DNA of 35,423 nt from positions 1 to 35,423 of the forward strand of contig CALEJW010000138.1 in NCBI GenBank assembly GCA_937898635.1, given 5' to 3'. Origin of the DNA: an uncultured Pseudomonadota bacterium (GTDB lineage Bacteria; Pseudomonadota; Gammaproteobacteria; Burkholderiales; Usitatibacteraceae). Of this stretch, positions 23,638-32,645 are shown one piece after another. A program made the position numbers and the translations under genes. Each line of letters opens with the position of its first letter. Position 1 is the first letter of the stretch. The notes below the pieces were generated by a model. It saw only the letters and a program-made list of their open reading frames with translations, was not told the origin of the DNA and did no database searches.

Positions 23638-25125
23638 ATGAACGCGACCCTCCCACCTGTCGGGATCCCAGAGCGCCGGGCGAAGGTTTCCGCCGCGCTG
23701 GCCGCGCGCCTGCCGGCCCATGCGGTGCTCACCGCGCGGGAGGACCTCTTCCCCTACGAGTGCGACGGCCTGTCGGCCTACCGCCAGACGCCCCTCGTGG
23801 CCGCCCTGCCCGGCACCGTCGAGGAAGCGGCCGCGGTCCTGCGGGTCGCCCGCGAGACGGGAACGCCCGTCGTGGCCCGGGGCTCGGGCACCGGCCTTTC
23901 GGGCGGCGCCCTGCCGCTCGCCGACGGGATCCTCCTGTCGATGGGAAAATTCAACCGCATCCTTTCCCTGGACCCGCTGGCGCGGACGGCCCGGGTGCAG
24001 CCCGGCGTGAGGAACGCCCAGATCACGGAAGCGGCCGCTCCCCACGGCCTCTACTACGCGCCGGACCCGTCGAGCCAGATCGCCTGCTCGATCGGCGGCA
24101 ACGTCGCGGAGAACGCGGGCGGCGTCCACTGCCTCAAGTACGGCCTCACGGTGCACAACATCCAGAAGGTGGGTGCGCTCACGATCGAGGGCGACGCGAT
24201 CGAGCTGGGGTGCGACGCCCCGGATGCCCCCGGCTACGACCTGCTCGCGCTCGCGACCGGCTCCGAGGGGCTCCTCGCGCTCCTCACCGAGGTCACCGTG
24301 AAGCTCCTCCCGAAGCCGCAGGTGGCGCAGGTCGTCATGGCCTCCTTCACCGACGTGGAGGCCGCGGGCGAGGCGGTGGCCGCGGTGATCGGCGCGGGCA
24401 TCGTGCCGGCGGGCCTCGAGATGATGGACAAGCTCGCCACGCAGGCCGTCGAGGACTACGTGCACGCGGGCTACGACCTCGAGGCGGAGGCGATCCTGCT
24501 GTGCGAATCCGACGGCACGCCGGAGGAGGTGGCCGAGGAGATCGCGAAGATCACGCAGGTCATGCGCGCGGCCGGCTGCACGCGCTTCGCGGTCTCGGGG
24601 AGCGAGGCCGAGCGCCTGAAGTTCTGGTCGGGGCGCAAGGCCGCCTTCCCGGCCGTGGGCCGCATCTCCCCGGACTACTACTGCATCGACGGCTCCATCC
24701 CGCGCGGGGCGGTGGCGAAGGTCCTGCGGCGCATCGGGGAGCTCTCGAAGCACTACGGCCTGCGCTGCGCGAACGTCTTCCACGCGGGCGACGGCAACCT
24801 GCACCCGTTGATCCTCTACGACGCGAACATCCCCGGCGAGTTCGAGAAGACGGAGGAATACGCCGGCGAGATCCTCGAGCTCAGCATCGAGGTGGGCGGC
24901 ACGATCACCGGCGAGCACGGCGTCGGCGTGGAGAAGATCCGCCAGATGTGCACGCAGTTCCGGCCCGCGGAGCTGGCCCAGTTCCACGCGGTGAAGGCCG
25001 CCTTCGACCCGCAGGGGCTCCTCAATCCCGGCAAGGCCGTGCCCACGCTCAACCGCTGCGCCGAGTACGGCGCGATGCGCGTCGAGCGGGGACGGCTCCC
25101 GCATCCGGAACTGCCGAGGTTCTGA
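23638..25125 (+). CDS. glcD: Glycolate oxidase subunit GlcD (FAD-linked oxidase)
   Basis: The 495-residue flavoprotein oxidises glycolate or a similar 2-hydroxyacid such as D-lactate. The FAD-binding type 4 motif is PVVARGSGTGLSGG (77-90), followed by PDPSSQIACSIGGNVAENAGG. The C-terminal FAD-oxidase domain carries NVFHAGDGNLHP and GTITGEHGVG. E. coli GlcD has nearly the same length. The start at 23638 was chosen over an ATG at 23605 because the latter adds a Pro-rich stretch and overlaps the possible -10. The stop overlaps the next ATG by one base (TGATG). It would work with the GlcE and GlcF subunits downstream and pass electrons to the quinone pool. Confidence 0.93.
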   Translation: MNATLPPVGIPERRAKVSAALAARLPAHAVLTAREDLFPYECDGLSAYRQTPLVAALPGTVEEAAAVLRVARETGTPVVARGSGTGLSGGALPLADGILLSMGKFNRILSLDPLARTARVQPGVRNAQITEAAAPHGLYYAPDPSSQIACSIGGNVAENAGGVHCLKYGLTVHNIQKVGALTIEGDAIELGCDAPDAPGYDLLALATGSEGLLALLTEVTVKLLPKPQVAQVVMASFTDVEAAGEAVAAVIGAGIVPAGLEMMDKLATQAVEDYVHAGYDLEAEAILLCESDGTPEEVAEEIAKITQVMRAAGCTRFAVSGSEAERLKFWSGRKAAFPAVGRISPDYYCIDGSIPRGAVAKVLRRIGELSKHYGLRCANVFHAGDGNLHPLILYDANIPGEFEKTEEYAGEILELSIEVGGTITGEHGVGVEKIRQMCTQFRPAELAQFHAVKAAFDPQGLLNPGKAVPTLNRCAEYGAMRVERGRLPHPELPRF

Positions 25126-26597
25126 TGCGGGCCGCGAGCCGCGAGGACCGCCGTCCCGATGCGCTGGCGGCGCTCGCGTCGGTGCGCCCGGCACTGCGCA
25201 TCGTGGCCGAGGCGGAGCGGCTCGCCGCCTTCGAGATGGACGCCTACATCCAGCGGCGCGCGACGCCGATGGCGGCGGCGCTCCCGGATTCCGAGGCGCA
25301 GGTGGTCGCGATCGTTCGCGCGCTCGCCCGCCTCGGGGTGCCGATCGTGTCGCGCGGGGCGGGCACCGGCATCTCGGGCGGCGCCACGCCGAGGCCCGAC
25401 GGCGTCATGCTGGTGCTCACGCGCATGCGCCGCATCGTCGCGGTGGACGCGGCGGCGCGCCTGGCCGTCGTCGAGCCCGGGGTGCCCAACGCGCAGGTGA
25501 CGGAAGCCGCGGCGCCGGCGGGCCTCTACTTCGCCCCCGATCCCTCGAGCCAGGTCGTCTCCTCGATCGGGGGCAACATCGCCGAGAACGCCGGCGGCGT
25601 GCATTGCCTCAAGTACGGGCTCACGGTCCACAACGTGGTGGCCCTGCGGGCCGTCGACGGCGACGGCGATCTCCTCGAGGTCGGCGGCGCGGCCCTGGAC
25701 GCGCCCGGCTACGACCTGCTCGCGCTCCTGCACGGCAGCGAGGGCAACCTCGGCGTCATCACGCAGGCGACGCTTCGCCTGCTGCCGCGGCCGGAATCCA
25801 CCGAGACGCTGCTCGCCGCGTTCGCGACGGTCAAGGCGGGCGCCGAGGCCGTGGGCGCGATCATCGGCGCGGGCGTGATCCCGGCGGCGATCGAGATGAT
25901 GGACCGCGTGGTGATCGACGCCTGCGAGCGCTTCATGGCGCTGGGCCTGCCCAAGGCCGAGGCGCTCCTGCTCGTGGAGGTGGACGGCGGCGCCGAGGAG
26001 ACCGCGGAGACGCGCGCGCGCGTGGAGGCGATCCTCGCCGGCTGCGGCGTCACGGAAGTGCGCGTCGCGAAGGACGAGGCGGAGCGCGCGAACCTGTGGA
26101 AGTCGCGCAAGGGCGCCTTCGCGGCGCTCGCGACGGTGATGCCGGACTACTACACGATGGACGGCACGATCCCGCGCCGGGCGCTCGCCGAGGCGCTCGA
26201 GGAGATCTACGCGCTGGGCCGGGAGTACGGCCTCGTGATCGGCAACGTCTTCCACGCGGGCGACGGCAACATGCACCCCTGCATCTTCTACGACTCGGCG
26301 AAGCCGGGAGAGCTCGAGCGCAGCGAGGAGCTGGGCGGCAGGATCCTCGAGCGCTGCATCGAGCATGGCGGGACCATCACCGGCGAGCACGGCGTCGGCA
26401 TCGAGAAGCTCCGGCAGATGTGCCTGCAGTTCCGCCCCGGCGAGATCGCCGCCTTCCACGACGTGAAGCGCGCCTTCGATCCCGCGGACGTGCTCAACCC
26501 CGGCAAGGCGGTCCCCTCCCTCAAGCGCTGCGCGGAGTGGGGCGGCATGCACGTGCGCGACGGCCGCCTCCCGCGCCCCGACATCCCCCGTTTCTGA
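25125..26597 (+). CDS. Second GlcD-type FAD-linked oxidase (tandem paralog)
   Basis: The 490-residue protein is a full-length paralog of the preceding GlcD. It keeps the FAD motif PIVSRGAGTGISGG (73-86), the PDPSSQVVSSIGGNIAENAGG region, NVFHAGDGNMHP and GTITGEHGVG. By eye the C-terminal 100 residues are roughly 60 % identical to those of the first copy, so the pair probably arose by an old tandem duplication. Both active-site His motifs are intact. It may handle a different 2-hydroxyacid or pair with GlcE/GlcF in an alternative complex. It is translationally coupled to the first copy. Confidence 0.9.
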   Translation: MRAASREDRRPDALAALASVRPALRIVAEAERLAAFEMDAYIQRRATPMAAALPDSEAQVVAIVRALARLGVPIVSRGAGTGISGGATPRPDGVMLVLTRMRRIVAVDAAARLAVVEPGVPNAQVTEAAAPAGLYFAPDPSSQVVSSIGGNIAENAGGVHCLKYGLTVHNVVALRAVDGDGDLLEVGGAALDAPGYDLLALLHGSEGNLGVITQATLRLLPRPESTETLLAAFATVKAGAEAVGAIIGAGVIPAAIEMMDRVVIDACERFMALGLPKAEALLLVEVDGGAEETAETRARVEAILAGCGVTEVRVAKDEAERANLWKSRKGAFAALATVMPDYYTMDGTIPRRALAEALEEIYALGREYGLVIGNVFHAGDGNMHPCIFYDSAKPGELERSEELGGRILERCIEHGGTITGEHGVGIEKLRQMCLQFRPGEIAAFHDVKRAFDPADVLNPGKAVPSLKRCAEWGGMHVRDGRLPRPDIPRF

Positions 26598-26608
26598 GCC
26601 TCTTCGCC

Positions 26609-27667
26609 ATGGCAGACGACTTCATCACCGAACTGGCCGGACGCATCCGCGACCACGCGTCCCGGAAGGCCCCCGTGCGCATCCGCGGCGGCGGGACCAA
26701 GGATTTCCTCGGCGGGAGCCTCGCGGGCGAGCCGCTCGACGTGTCGGGCCACGCCGGCATCGTCGCCTACGAGCCGCGCGAGCTGGTCCTCGTGGTGCGG
26801 GCCGGCACGCGGCTCGCGGACATCCACCGCGCGCTCTCCGCGGAAGGCCAGGCGCTCGCCTTCGAGCCGCCGGCCTTCGGGGAGGCGGCCACGATCGGCG
26901 GCACCGTGGCGTGCAACCTCTCCGGGCCGCGGCGGCCCTACGCGGGCGCCGTGCGCGACTTCGTGCTCGGCGCGCGCATCGTGAACGGCAAGGGCGAGGA
27001 CCTCTCCTTCGGCGGGCGCGTCATCAAGAACGTCGCCGGCTACGACGTCTCGCGCCTCATGGCGGGCGCGCTCGGCACCCTGGGCGTGCTCACCGAGATC
27101 TCCTTCAAGGTCCTGCCCCGCCCGCCCGAGGAGGCCACGCTCGCCTTCGAGATGGACGAGGCGGCCATGGTCGAGTCGGTGAACCGCTGGGCCGGGCAGC
27201 CGCTGCCGCTCTCGGCCACCGCGTGGGAGGCGGGCGTGCTGCGCGTGCGGCTCTCGGGCGCGGCGAGCGCGGTCGCGGCGGCGCGCCGCAAGCTCGGCGG
27301 CACCGAGGTCGCCGACGGCGCCTCGTACTGGGAGGCGCTTCGCGAGCACCGCCTGCCTTTCTTCGAACCGGGCCGGCCGCTGTGGCGGCTGTCGGTCGCG
27401 CAGACCGCGGCGCCGCTCGGGCTCGCCCATCCGCAGCTCGTCGAATGGGGCGGTGGCCTTCGCTGGGTGGTCGGCGCCCTGGGGGCCGCGCAGGCCCGGG
27501 AGGCCGCGGGCAAGGCGGGAGGCCACGCGACGCTCTTCCGGGGCGGCGAGCGCGCCGCGGGCGTCTTCCACCCCCTCGCGCCGGCGATCGCGAAGATCCA
27601 CCGCCGCCTGAAGGAAGCCTTCGACCCCGCCGGCATCCTCAATCCCGGCCGCATGGACAACTTCTGA
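26609..27667 (+). CDS. glcE: Glycolate oxidase FAD-binding subunit GlcE
   Basis: The 352-residue protein has a second FAD-binding fold. The motif is VRIRGGGTKDFLGG near residue 22, then ATIGGTVACNLSGPRRPYAG and VIKNVAGYDVSRLMAGALG, a GlcE hallmark. It is shorter than GlcD and ends in GILNPGRMDNF. GlcE is required with GlcD and GlcF for glycolate oxidase activity. The ATG is 11 bp after the second glcD, with glcF 7 bp downstream, so all four are one operon. Confidence 0.93.
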   Translation: MADDFITELAGRIRDHASRKAPVRIRGGGTKDFLGGSLAGEPLDVSGHAGIVAYEPRELVLVVRAGTRLADIHRALSAEGQALAFEPPAFGEAATIGGTVACNLSGPRRPYAGAVRDFVLGARIVNGKGEDLSFGGRVIKNVAGYDVSRLMAGALGTLGVLTEISFKVLPRPPEEATLAFEMDEAAMVESVNRWAGQPLPLSATAWEAGVLRVRLSGAASAVAAARRKLGGTEVADGASYWEALREHRLPFFEPGRPLWRLSVAQTAAPLGLAHPQLVEWGGGLRWVVGALGAAQAREAAGKAGGHATLFRGGERAAGVFHPLAPAIAKIHRRLKEAFDPAGILNPGRMDNF

Positions 27668-27674
27668 GCAAGCG

Positions 27675-28904
27675 ATGCAAACGAACCTCGCCGACTGGAT
27701 CAAGGACACGCCGGAGGGCCTCGAGGCCGACGCCATCCTGCGCAAGTGCGTGCACTGCGGCTTCTGCCTCGCCACCTGTCCCACCTACAACCTGCTGGGC
27801 GACGAGCTGGACAGCCCGCGCGGGCGCATCTACCTCATGAAGCAGGCGCTCGAGGGCGCGCCCGTCACGGAGAGAACGCGGGTGCACCTGGACCGCTGCC
27901 TCACGTGCCGCGCCTGCGAGACCACCTGCCCCTCGGGCGTGCAGTACGGCCGCCTCGTGGACATCGGCCGCGAGGTCGTCGAGCGCAAGGTGCCGCGCGG
28001 GCTCCTCGACGGCGCCTTCCGCGGCTTCCTGCGCTTCGCCTTCCTCTCCGGGCCGCTCTTCTCGTTCGGCGTGGCCCTGGGCCGCCTCTTCCGGCCCCTG
28101 CTGCCGGAGGCGCTCGCGAGGCAGGTACCGCCGAAGCGCACGGCCGGCGCGTGGCCCGCGGCGCGGCACGCCCGGCGCATGATCGTCCTGGACGGCTGCG
28201 TGCAGCCCGCGCTCGCGCCGGACATCAACGCGGCGACCGCGCGGGTCCTCGACCGGCTGGGCATCTCGCTGGTTTCCGTGCCGCGCTCGGGCTGCTGCGG
28301 CGCGATCGAGTACCACCTCAACGCGCAGGAAGCCGCGCTCGAGCGGATCCGCCGCCAGATCGACGCGTGGTGGCCGCACCTCGAGGCCGGCGCCGAGGCG
28401 ATCGTCGTCACCGCGAGCGGCTGCGGCACGATGGTGGCCGAGTACGGGCACCTGCTCGCGCGCGATCCCGCCTACGCGACGAAGGCGGCGCGCGTGAGCG
28501 AGCTCGCGAAGGACGTGGGACAGGTCGTGGCGGCCGAGCGCGAGGCGCTCGCGAAGCTCCTCGCGGGGAAGGCGCCGGTGGCCGCACCCATCGCCTACCA
28601 CGCGCCGTGCAGCCTGCAGCACGGGCTGAAGCAGAAGGGCATCGTCGAGTCGGTCCTCGCCGGGGCCGGCTTCTCGCTCACCGCCGTGCCCGACGCGCAC
28701 GCCTGCTGCGGCTCCGCGGGCACCTACTCGATCCTGCAGGCCGATCTCTCCGGGCAGCTCCTCGCGAACAAGGTGAAGGCCCTCGAGTCCGGGTCCCCGG
28801 CGGCCATCTGCACCTCGAACATCGGCTGCCTGCTGCACCTCGAGTCGGGGGCCTCGAAGCCCGTCTCGCACTGGATCAGCCTCCTCGACCAGCGGCTCGC
28901 CTGA
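27675..28904 (+). CDS. glcF: Glycolate oxidase iron-sulfur subunit GlcF
   Basis: The 409-residue protein carries electrons from the flavin subunits to the membrane. Two 4Fe-4S motifs are complete: Cys25/28/31/35 (CVHCGFCLATCP) and Cys75/78/81/85 (CLTCRACETTCP). Two CCG domains follow, with GCCGAIEYHLN and ACCGSAGTYS as in GlcF and heterodisulfide reductase-type proteins. The hydrophobic stretch FRGFLRFAFLSGPLFSFGV around residues 110-130 could touch the membrane. The protein ends the glc operon; the FNR-like box of the next unit starts 16 bp after its stop. Confidence 0.95.
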   Translation: MQTNLADWIKDTPEGLEADAILRKCVHCGFCLATCPTYNLLGDELDSPRGRIYLMKQALEGAPVTERTRVHLDRCLTCRACETTCPSGVQYGRLVDIGREVVERKVPRGLLDGAFRGFLRFAFLSGPLFSFGVALGRLFRPLLPEALARQVPPKRTAGAWPAARHARRMIVLDGCVQPALAPDINAATARVLDRLGISLVSVPRSGCCGAIEYHLNAQEAALERIRRQIDAWWPHLEAGAEAIVVTASGCGTMVAEYGHLLARDPAYATKAARVSELAKDVGQVVAAEREALAKLLAGKAPVAAPIAYHAPCSLQHGLKQKGIVESVLAGAGFSLTAVPDAHACCGSAGTYSILQADLSGQLLANKVKALESGSPAAICTSNIGCLLHLESGASKPVSHWISLLDQRLA

Positions 28905-28920
28905 AGGGCGGTCGGGGGGA

Positions 28921-28934
28921 TTGACCTAGGTCAC
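28921..28934 (+). promoter_or_regulatory. FNR/ANR-like box upstream of the MgtE-like/Ca-ATPase operon
   Basis: TTGACCTAGGTCAC matches TTGA-N6-TCAA except for the last base and contains the perfect palindrome TGACCTAGGTCA. If it acts at -41.5, transcription would begin near 28969. No good -10 is visible (GAGAGT is the nearest), which is not unusual for activator-dependent promoters. Confidence 0.45.
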
Positions 28935-28965
28935 TCCGGACCGGGCCCGGGGTGCGAGAGTGGGC

Positions 28966-29970
28966 ATGTCGATCCGATGGGCGCCAAGGGCCATGGATCC
29001 AAAGCCGCAAGTCCACCGCGAGAGCGTCGCCGACCACCTCGTCGCCGACGTCGCGAGGGCCGGTCGCGACGAGCCCGCGGGCCGGGTCCGGGAGCGGCTC
29101 GCGGCCTCGCCGCCGGCCTGCCTGGACATCGTGGCGGTCGTCGGTCCCGGCGGGCTCCTCGAAGGCGTGGTCACGATCGCGGGGCTCTTCAAGGCGCCCG
29201 CGGAGGCGCCCATGGGGAGCGTCATGGCGCTCGAGCCTGCCCGCGTCCGCGCCGAGGACGACCAGGAGCACGCGGCTTCCGTCGCGCTCCACCACGCGGT
29301 GAACGCGCTCCCGGTCGTGGACGCGAACGGGGCCCTGCTGGGCGTTCTCCCGCCGCAGGCGCTGATGCAGGTGCTGCGGCGCGAGCACGTGGAGGACCTG
29401 CACCGCCTGGCGGGGATCTCCCGCGAGGCGGCGCGCGCGCGGCACGCGATCGAGGACCCGCCGCTGCGGCGGGCGCGCCACCGCCTGCCCTGGCTCCTCG
29501 CGGGCCTCGTGGGCAGCGCCGGCGCCACCGCCGCCATGGCGGGATTCGAGGACCTGATCCAGGCCCACGTGGCGGTGGCGTTCTTCGTGCCCGCCCTCGT
29601 GTACATGGCCGACGCGATCGGCACCCAGAGCGAGGCGATCGCCGTGCGCGGGCTCTCGCTCACGCGCTCGGGGATCGCGCACCTCGTCGCGGGGGAACTG
29701 CGCACCGGCGCGCTCATCGGCGCGGCGCTGGGCGCGCTCGCCTTCCTCGCGATCGCCGTCGCCTTCGGCGATCCGCGGCTCGCGGGCGCCGTGGGCCTGT
29801 CGATCTTCGCCGCCGGCAGCATCGCGAGCGGCATCGGCATCGCGCTGCCCTGGTGGCTCGCGCGCCTCGGGGGGGATCCCGCGCACGGCAGCGGTCCCAT
29901 GGCCACCGTGCTCCAGGACACGCTGAGCATCCTCGTCTACCTCGTGGTGCTGCGCGCGTTCGGCTTCTGA
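28966..29970 (+). CDS. CBS-domain/MgtE-like membrane protein lacking the MgtE N-terminal domain
   Basis: The 334-residue protein has a soluble part of about 160 residues with a CBS-type pair (VADVARAGRDEPAGRVRERL through NALPVVDANGALLGVLPPQ). An MgtE-like membrane domain follows, beginning RLPWLLAGLVGSAGATAAM. It includes FFVPALVYMADAIGTQSEAIAVRGL, the equivalent of the MgtE pore helix, and about five helices. The large N-terminal superhelical domain of classical MgtE is absent. It is probably a Mg2+ or other divalent-cation channel or transporter gated by ligand binding to the CBS pair. The start is uncertain: GTG at 28960, ATG at 28966 and ATG at 28993 are all possible, and 28993 fits a start site near 28969. 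It is 10 bp from the ATPase gene. Confidence 0.82.
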   Translation: MSIRWAPRAMDPKPQVHRESVADHLVADVARAGRDEPAGRVRERLAASPPACLDIVAVVGPGGLLEGVVTIAGLFKAPAEAPMGSVMALEPARVRAEDDQEHAASVALHHAVNALPVVDANGALLGVLPPQALMQVLRREHVEDLHRLAGISREAARARHAIEDPPLRRARHRLPWLLAGLVGSAGATAAMAGFEDLIQAHVAVAFFVPALVYMADAIGTQSEAIAVRGLSLTRSGIAHLVAGELRTGALIGAALGALAFLAIAVAFGDPRLAGAVGLSIFAAGSIASGIGIALPWWLARLGGDPAHGSGPMATVLQDTLSILVYLVVLRAFGF

Positions 29971-29980
29971 CGGAGGGACG

Positions 29981-32635
29981 ATGACGGAACCGCGCGACAC
30001 CCGGCCCGAGTCGCCCACGGACTGGCACCGCCTCGAGGCAGGGCAGGTGGCCGAGCGCGTCGCCACGGCGCTCTCCACGGGGCTCGCCGACGCGGAGGCC
30101 CGCAGCCGCCTGGCCGAGCACGGCGCCAACGAGATCGCGGAGGGCGAGCGCCGGTCCCCCTGGCTGATGCTCGCCGGCCAGTTCGCCGACTTCATGATCC
30201 TCGTGCTCATCGCCGCCGCGATCATCTCGGGCGTCGTGGGCGAGCCGCAGGACGCCATCGCGATCGTGGTGATCGTGGTCCTCAACGCGGCGATCGGCTT
30301 CGTGCAGGAGTACCGCGCGGAACGCACGATGGCGGCGCTGCGCCGGATGGGCGCGCCCCACGCGCGCGTGCTTCGCGACGGCGAGGTTCGCGACGTCGCC
30401 GCCCGCGAGCTGGTCCCCGGCGACGTGGTGCTGCTGGAGGCGGGCAACATCGTGCCCGCGGACCTTCGCCTCGTCGAGGCGGCGCGGCTGAAGGTGCAGG
30501 AGTCCGCGCTCACGGGCGAATCCCATGCCGTGGACAAGCAGGTGCTGCCGATCGGGGAGGGCGACACCGCCCTGGGCGAGCGCACGAACATGGCCTACAA
30601 GGGCACGGTGGTCACCTACGGGCGGGGGCGCGGCATCGTCGCCGCCACGGGGATGGCCACGGAACTCGGCCGCATCGCCTCGCTGATCCAGCGGGCGGGC
30701 GAGGGGCGCACGCCGCTGCAGCGGCGGCTCGCGCACTTCGGCCGGCGCCTCGCGTTCGCGGCGCTCGCCATCTGCGCCATCGTGTTCGCGGCGGGCCTGC
30801 TGCGCGGCGAGCCCCTGGTCCTCATGTTCCTCACCGCGGTGAGCCTCGCCGTCGCGGCGATCCCCGAGGCCCTGCCCGCCGTGGTGACGGTGGCGCTCGC
30901 GATCGGCGCGGGCAAGATGGCGCGGCGCAACGCCCTGGTGCGGCGGCTGCCCGCGGTCGAGACCCTGGGCTCGGTGACGGTCATCTGCTCGGACAAGACC
31001 GGCACGCTCACGCAGAACCGGATGGGCGTGGCCCGCTATTGGACCGGCCGGTCCCGCGAGGCGGCGGAGGAGACCCCGCCGGACGAGTCCTGGACGCGCC
31101 TGATGCGGGCGATGGCGCTCTGCAACGACGCGCAGGCCGCCGCCGACGGCACGCTGAAGGGCGATCCCACGGAAACGGCGCTCCACGAAGCGGCGCGCGC
31201 GGCGGGCTTCGACAAGGCGCGGCTCGCCGCGGACCTGCCGCGCGTGATGGAGCTGCCCTTCGACGCCGAGCGCAAGCGCATGACCACCGCGCATCGCGAC
31301 GGCGAGCGCTGCATCGCCTACACGAAGGGCGCGCCGGAGTCGGTCGTGGACCGCTGCGCGCGCATCGCCACCGCGGACGGCGAGAGGGACATCGACGCCC
31401 GGGCGGTGCTGGCCGAGGCCGAGCGGATGGCGGCCGACGGGCTGCGCGTGCTGGCGCTCGCCGAGCGGTCCTGGCCGGGGCAGCCGCCGGACGAGGATCC
31501 GGGCGCGGTCGAGGACGGCCTCACGCTCCTCGGCCTCGTGGGGCTCGTCGACCCGCCGCGCGAGGAGGCCGCGGCCGCCGTGGCCGAGTGCAAGACGGCC
31601 GGGATCACGCCGGTGATGATCACCGGCGACCACCCCGTCACCGCGCGCGCCATCGCGACGCAGCTCGGCATCCTCGGCGAGGGGGAGGCGGTGATGGACG
31701 GCGGGCAGCTCGCGAGCCTCTCGGCGGAGGAACTCGACGATCACGCGGGCCGCACGGCCGCCTATGCGCGGGTGAACCCGGAACAGAAGATCCGCATCGT
31801 CGAGGCCCTCCAGGCCCGCGGCGAGATCGTCGCGATGACGGGCGACGGCGTGAACGACGCGCCGGCGCTCAACCGCGCCGACATCGGCGTCGCGATGGGG
31901 CTCTCGGGCACCGACGTCTCGCGGGAAGCCTCGCACCTCGTGCTCCTGGACGACAACTTCGCCACCATCGTCGCCGCCGTGCGCGAGGGCCGGCGCATCT
32001 ACGACAACATCCGCAAGTTCATCAAGTACGCGATGGCGGGAAACCTGGGCGAGATCTGGACGATCTTCCTCGCCCCGTTCCTGGGCCTGCCGATCCCGCT
32101 GCTGCCGATCCACATCCTGTGGGTGAACCTCGTGACCGACGGGTTGCCGGGGCTCGCCCTGGCCGTGGAGCCGGGCGAGCGCGGGCTCATGCGCCGCCCG
32201 CCCCGCCCGCCGGGGGAAAGCGTCTTCGCCCGCGGCATGTGGCAGCACATCGTCTGGGTGGGGCTGCTGCTGGGCGGGGTGTGCATCGCGGTCCAGGCGT
32301 GGGCCCACGCGTCGGGCAACGCGCATTGGCAGACCATGGTGTTCACGGTGCTCGCCCTTTCCCAGCTCGGGCACGCGATGGCCATCCGCTCGGAGCGCGA
32401 CTCGCTCTTCACCCAGGGGCTCGGGTCCAATCCCGCCCTCCTCGCGACGGTCGTCCTCACGCTGGGCCTGCAGCTCGCGGTGATCTACGTGCCCTGGCTC
32501 AACGGCATCTTCCACACGCAGCCCCTCACTTTCGGCGAGCTGGTCCTCTGCCTCGCGCTCTCGTGCGTGGTGTTCGCGGGCGTGGAGATCGAGAAGGCGC
32601 TCGTCCGCGCGGGGGTCCTCTACCGCCAGTCGTGA
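29981..32635 (+). CDS. P-type cation ATPase, P2A (Ca2+-ATPase/PacL-like)
   Basis: The 884-residue pump has all P-type landmarks: TGES (178-181) in the actuator domain, the phosphorylation site Asp338 in DKTGTLTQ, KGAPE in the nucleotide-binding domain and TGDGVNDAPAL in the hinge. The membrane residues match the Ca2+ sites of SERCA: Glu296 in PEALP, Asn688 and Glu691 in GNLGE, and Asn716, Thr719 and Asp720 in NLVTDGLP. Ca2+ (or Mn2+) efflux is therefore likely. About ten helices are present. A GGAGGG RBS lies just before the ATG. It follows the MgtE-like gene closely and would share its FNR-like control. It is convergent with the glycosyltransferase gene. Confidence 0.93.
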   Translation: MTEPRDTRPESPTDWHRLEAGQVAERVATALSTGLADAEARSRLAEHGANEIAEGERRSPWLMLAGQFADFMILVLIAAAIISGVVGEPQDAIAIVVIVVLNAAIGFVQEYRAERTMAALRRMGAPHARVLRDGEVRDVAARELVPGDVVLLEAGNIVPADLRLVEAARLKVQESALTGESHAVDKQVLPIGEGDTALGERTNMAYKGTVVTYGRGRGIVAATGMATELGRIASLIQRAGEGRTPLQRRLAHFGRRLAFAALAICAIVFAAGLLRGEPLVLMFLTAVSLAVAAIPEALPAVVTVALAIGAGKMARRNALVRRLPAVETLGSVTVICSDKTGTLTQNRMGVARYWTGRSREAAEETPPDESWTRLMRAMALCNDAQAAADGTLKGDPTETALHEAARAAGFDKARLAADLPRVMELPFDAERKRMTTAHRDGERCIAYTKGAPESVVDRCARIATADGERDIDARAVLAEAERMAADGLRVLALAERSWPGQPPDEDPGAVEDGLTLLGLVGLVDPPREEAAAAVAECKTAGITPVMITGDHPVTARAIATQLGILGEGEAVMDGGQLASLSAEELDDHAGRTAAYARVNPEQKIRIVEALQARGEIVAMTGDGVNDAPALNRADIGVAMGLSGTDVSREASHLVLLDDNFATIVAAVREGRRIYDNIRKFIKYAMAGNLGEIWTIFLAPFLGLPIPLLPIHILWVNLVTDGLPGLALAVEPGERGLMRRPPRPPGESVFARGMWQHIVWVGLLLGGVCIAVQAWAHASGNAHWQTMVFTVLALSQLGHAMAIRSERDSLFTQGLGSNPALLATVVLTLGLQLAVIYVPWLNGIFHTQPLTFGELVLCLALSCVVFAGVEIEKALVRAGVLYRQS

Positions 32636-32645
32636 GGCGCGGCGC

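Noticed and set aside
29714..32515. 933-residue open frame on the minus strand
   Set aside because: It lies antisense to the Ca-ATPase and MgtE-like genes, which have full domain signatures. Its composition is low-complexity and it has no recognisable domain.
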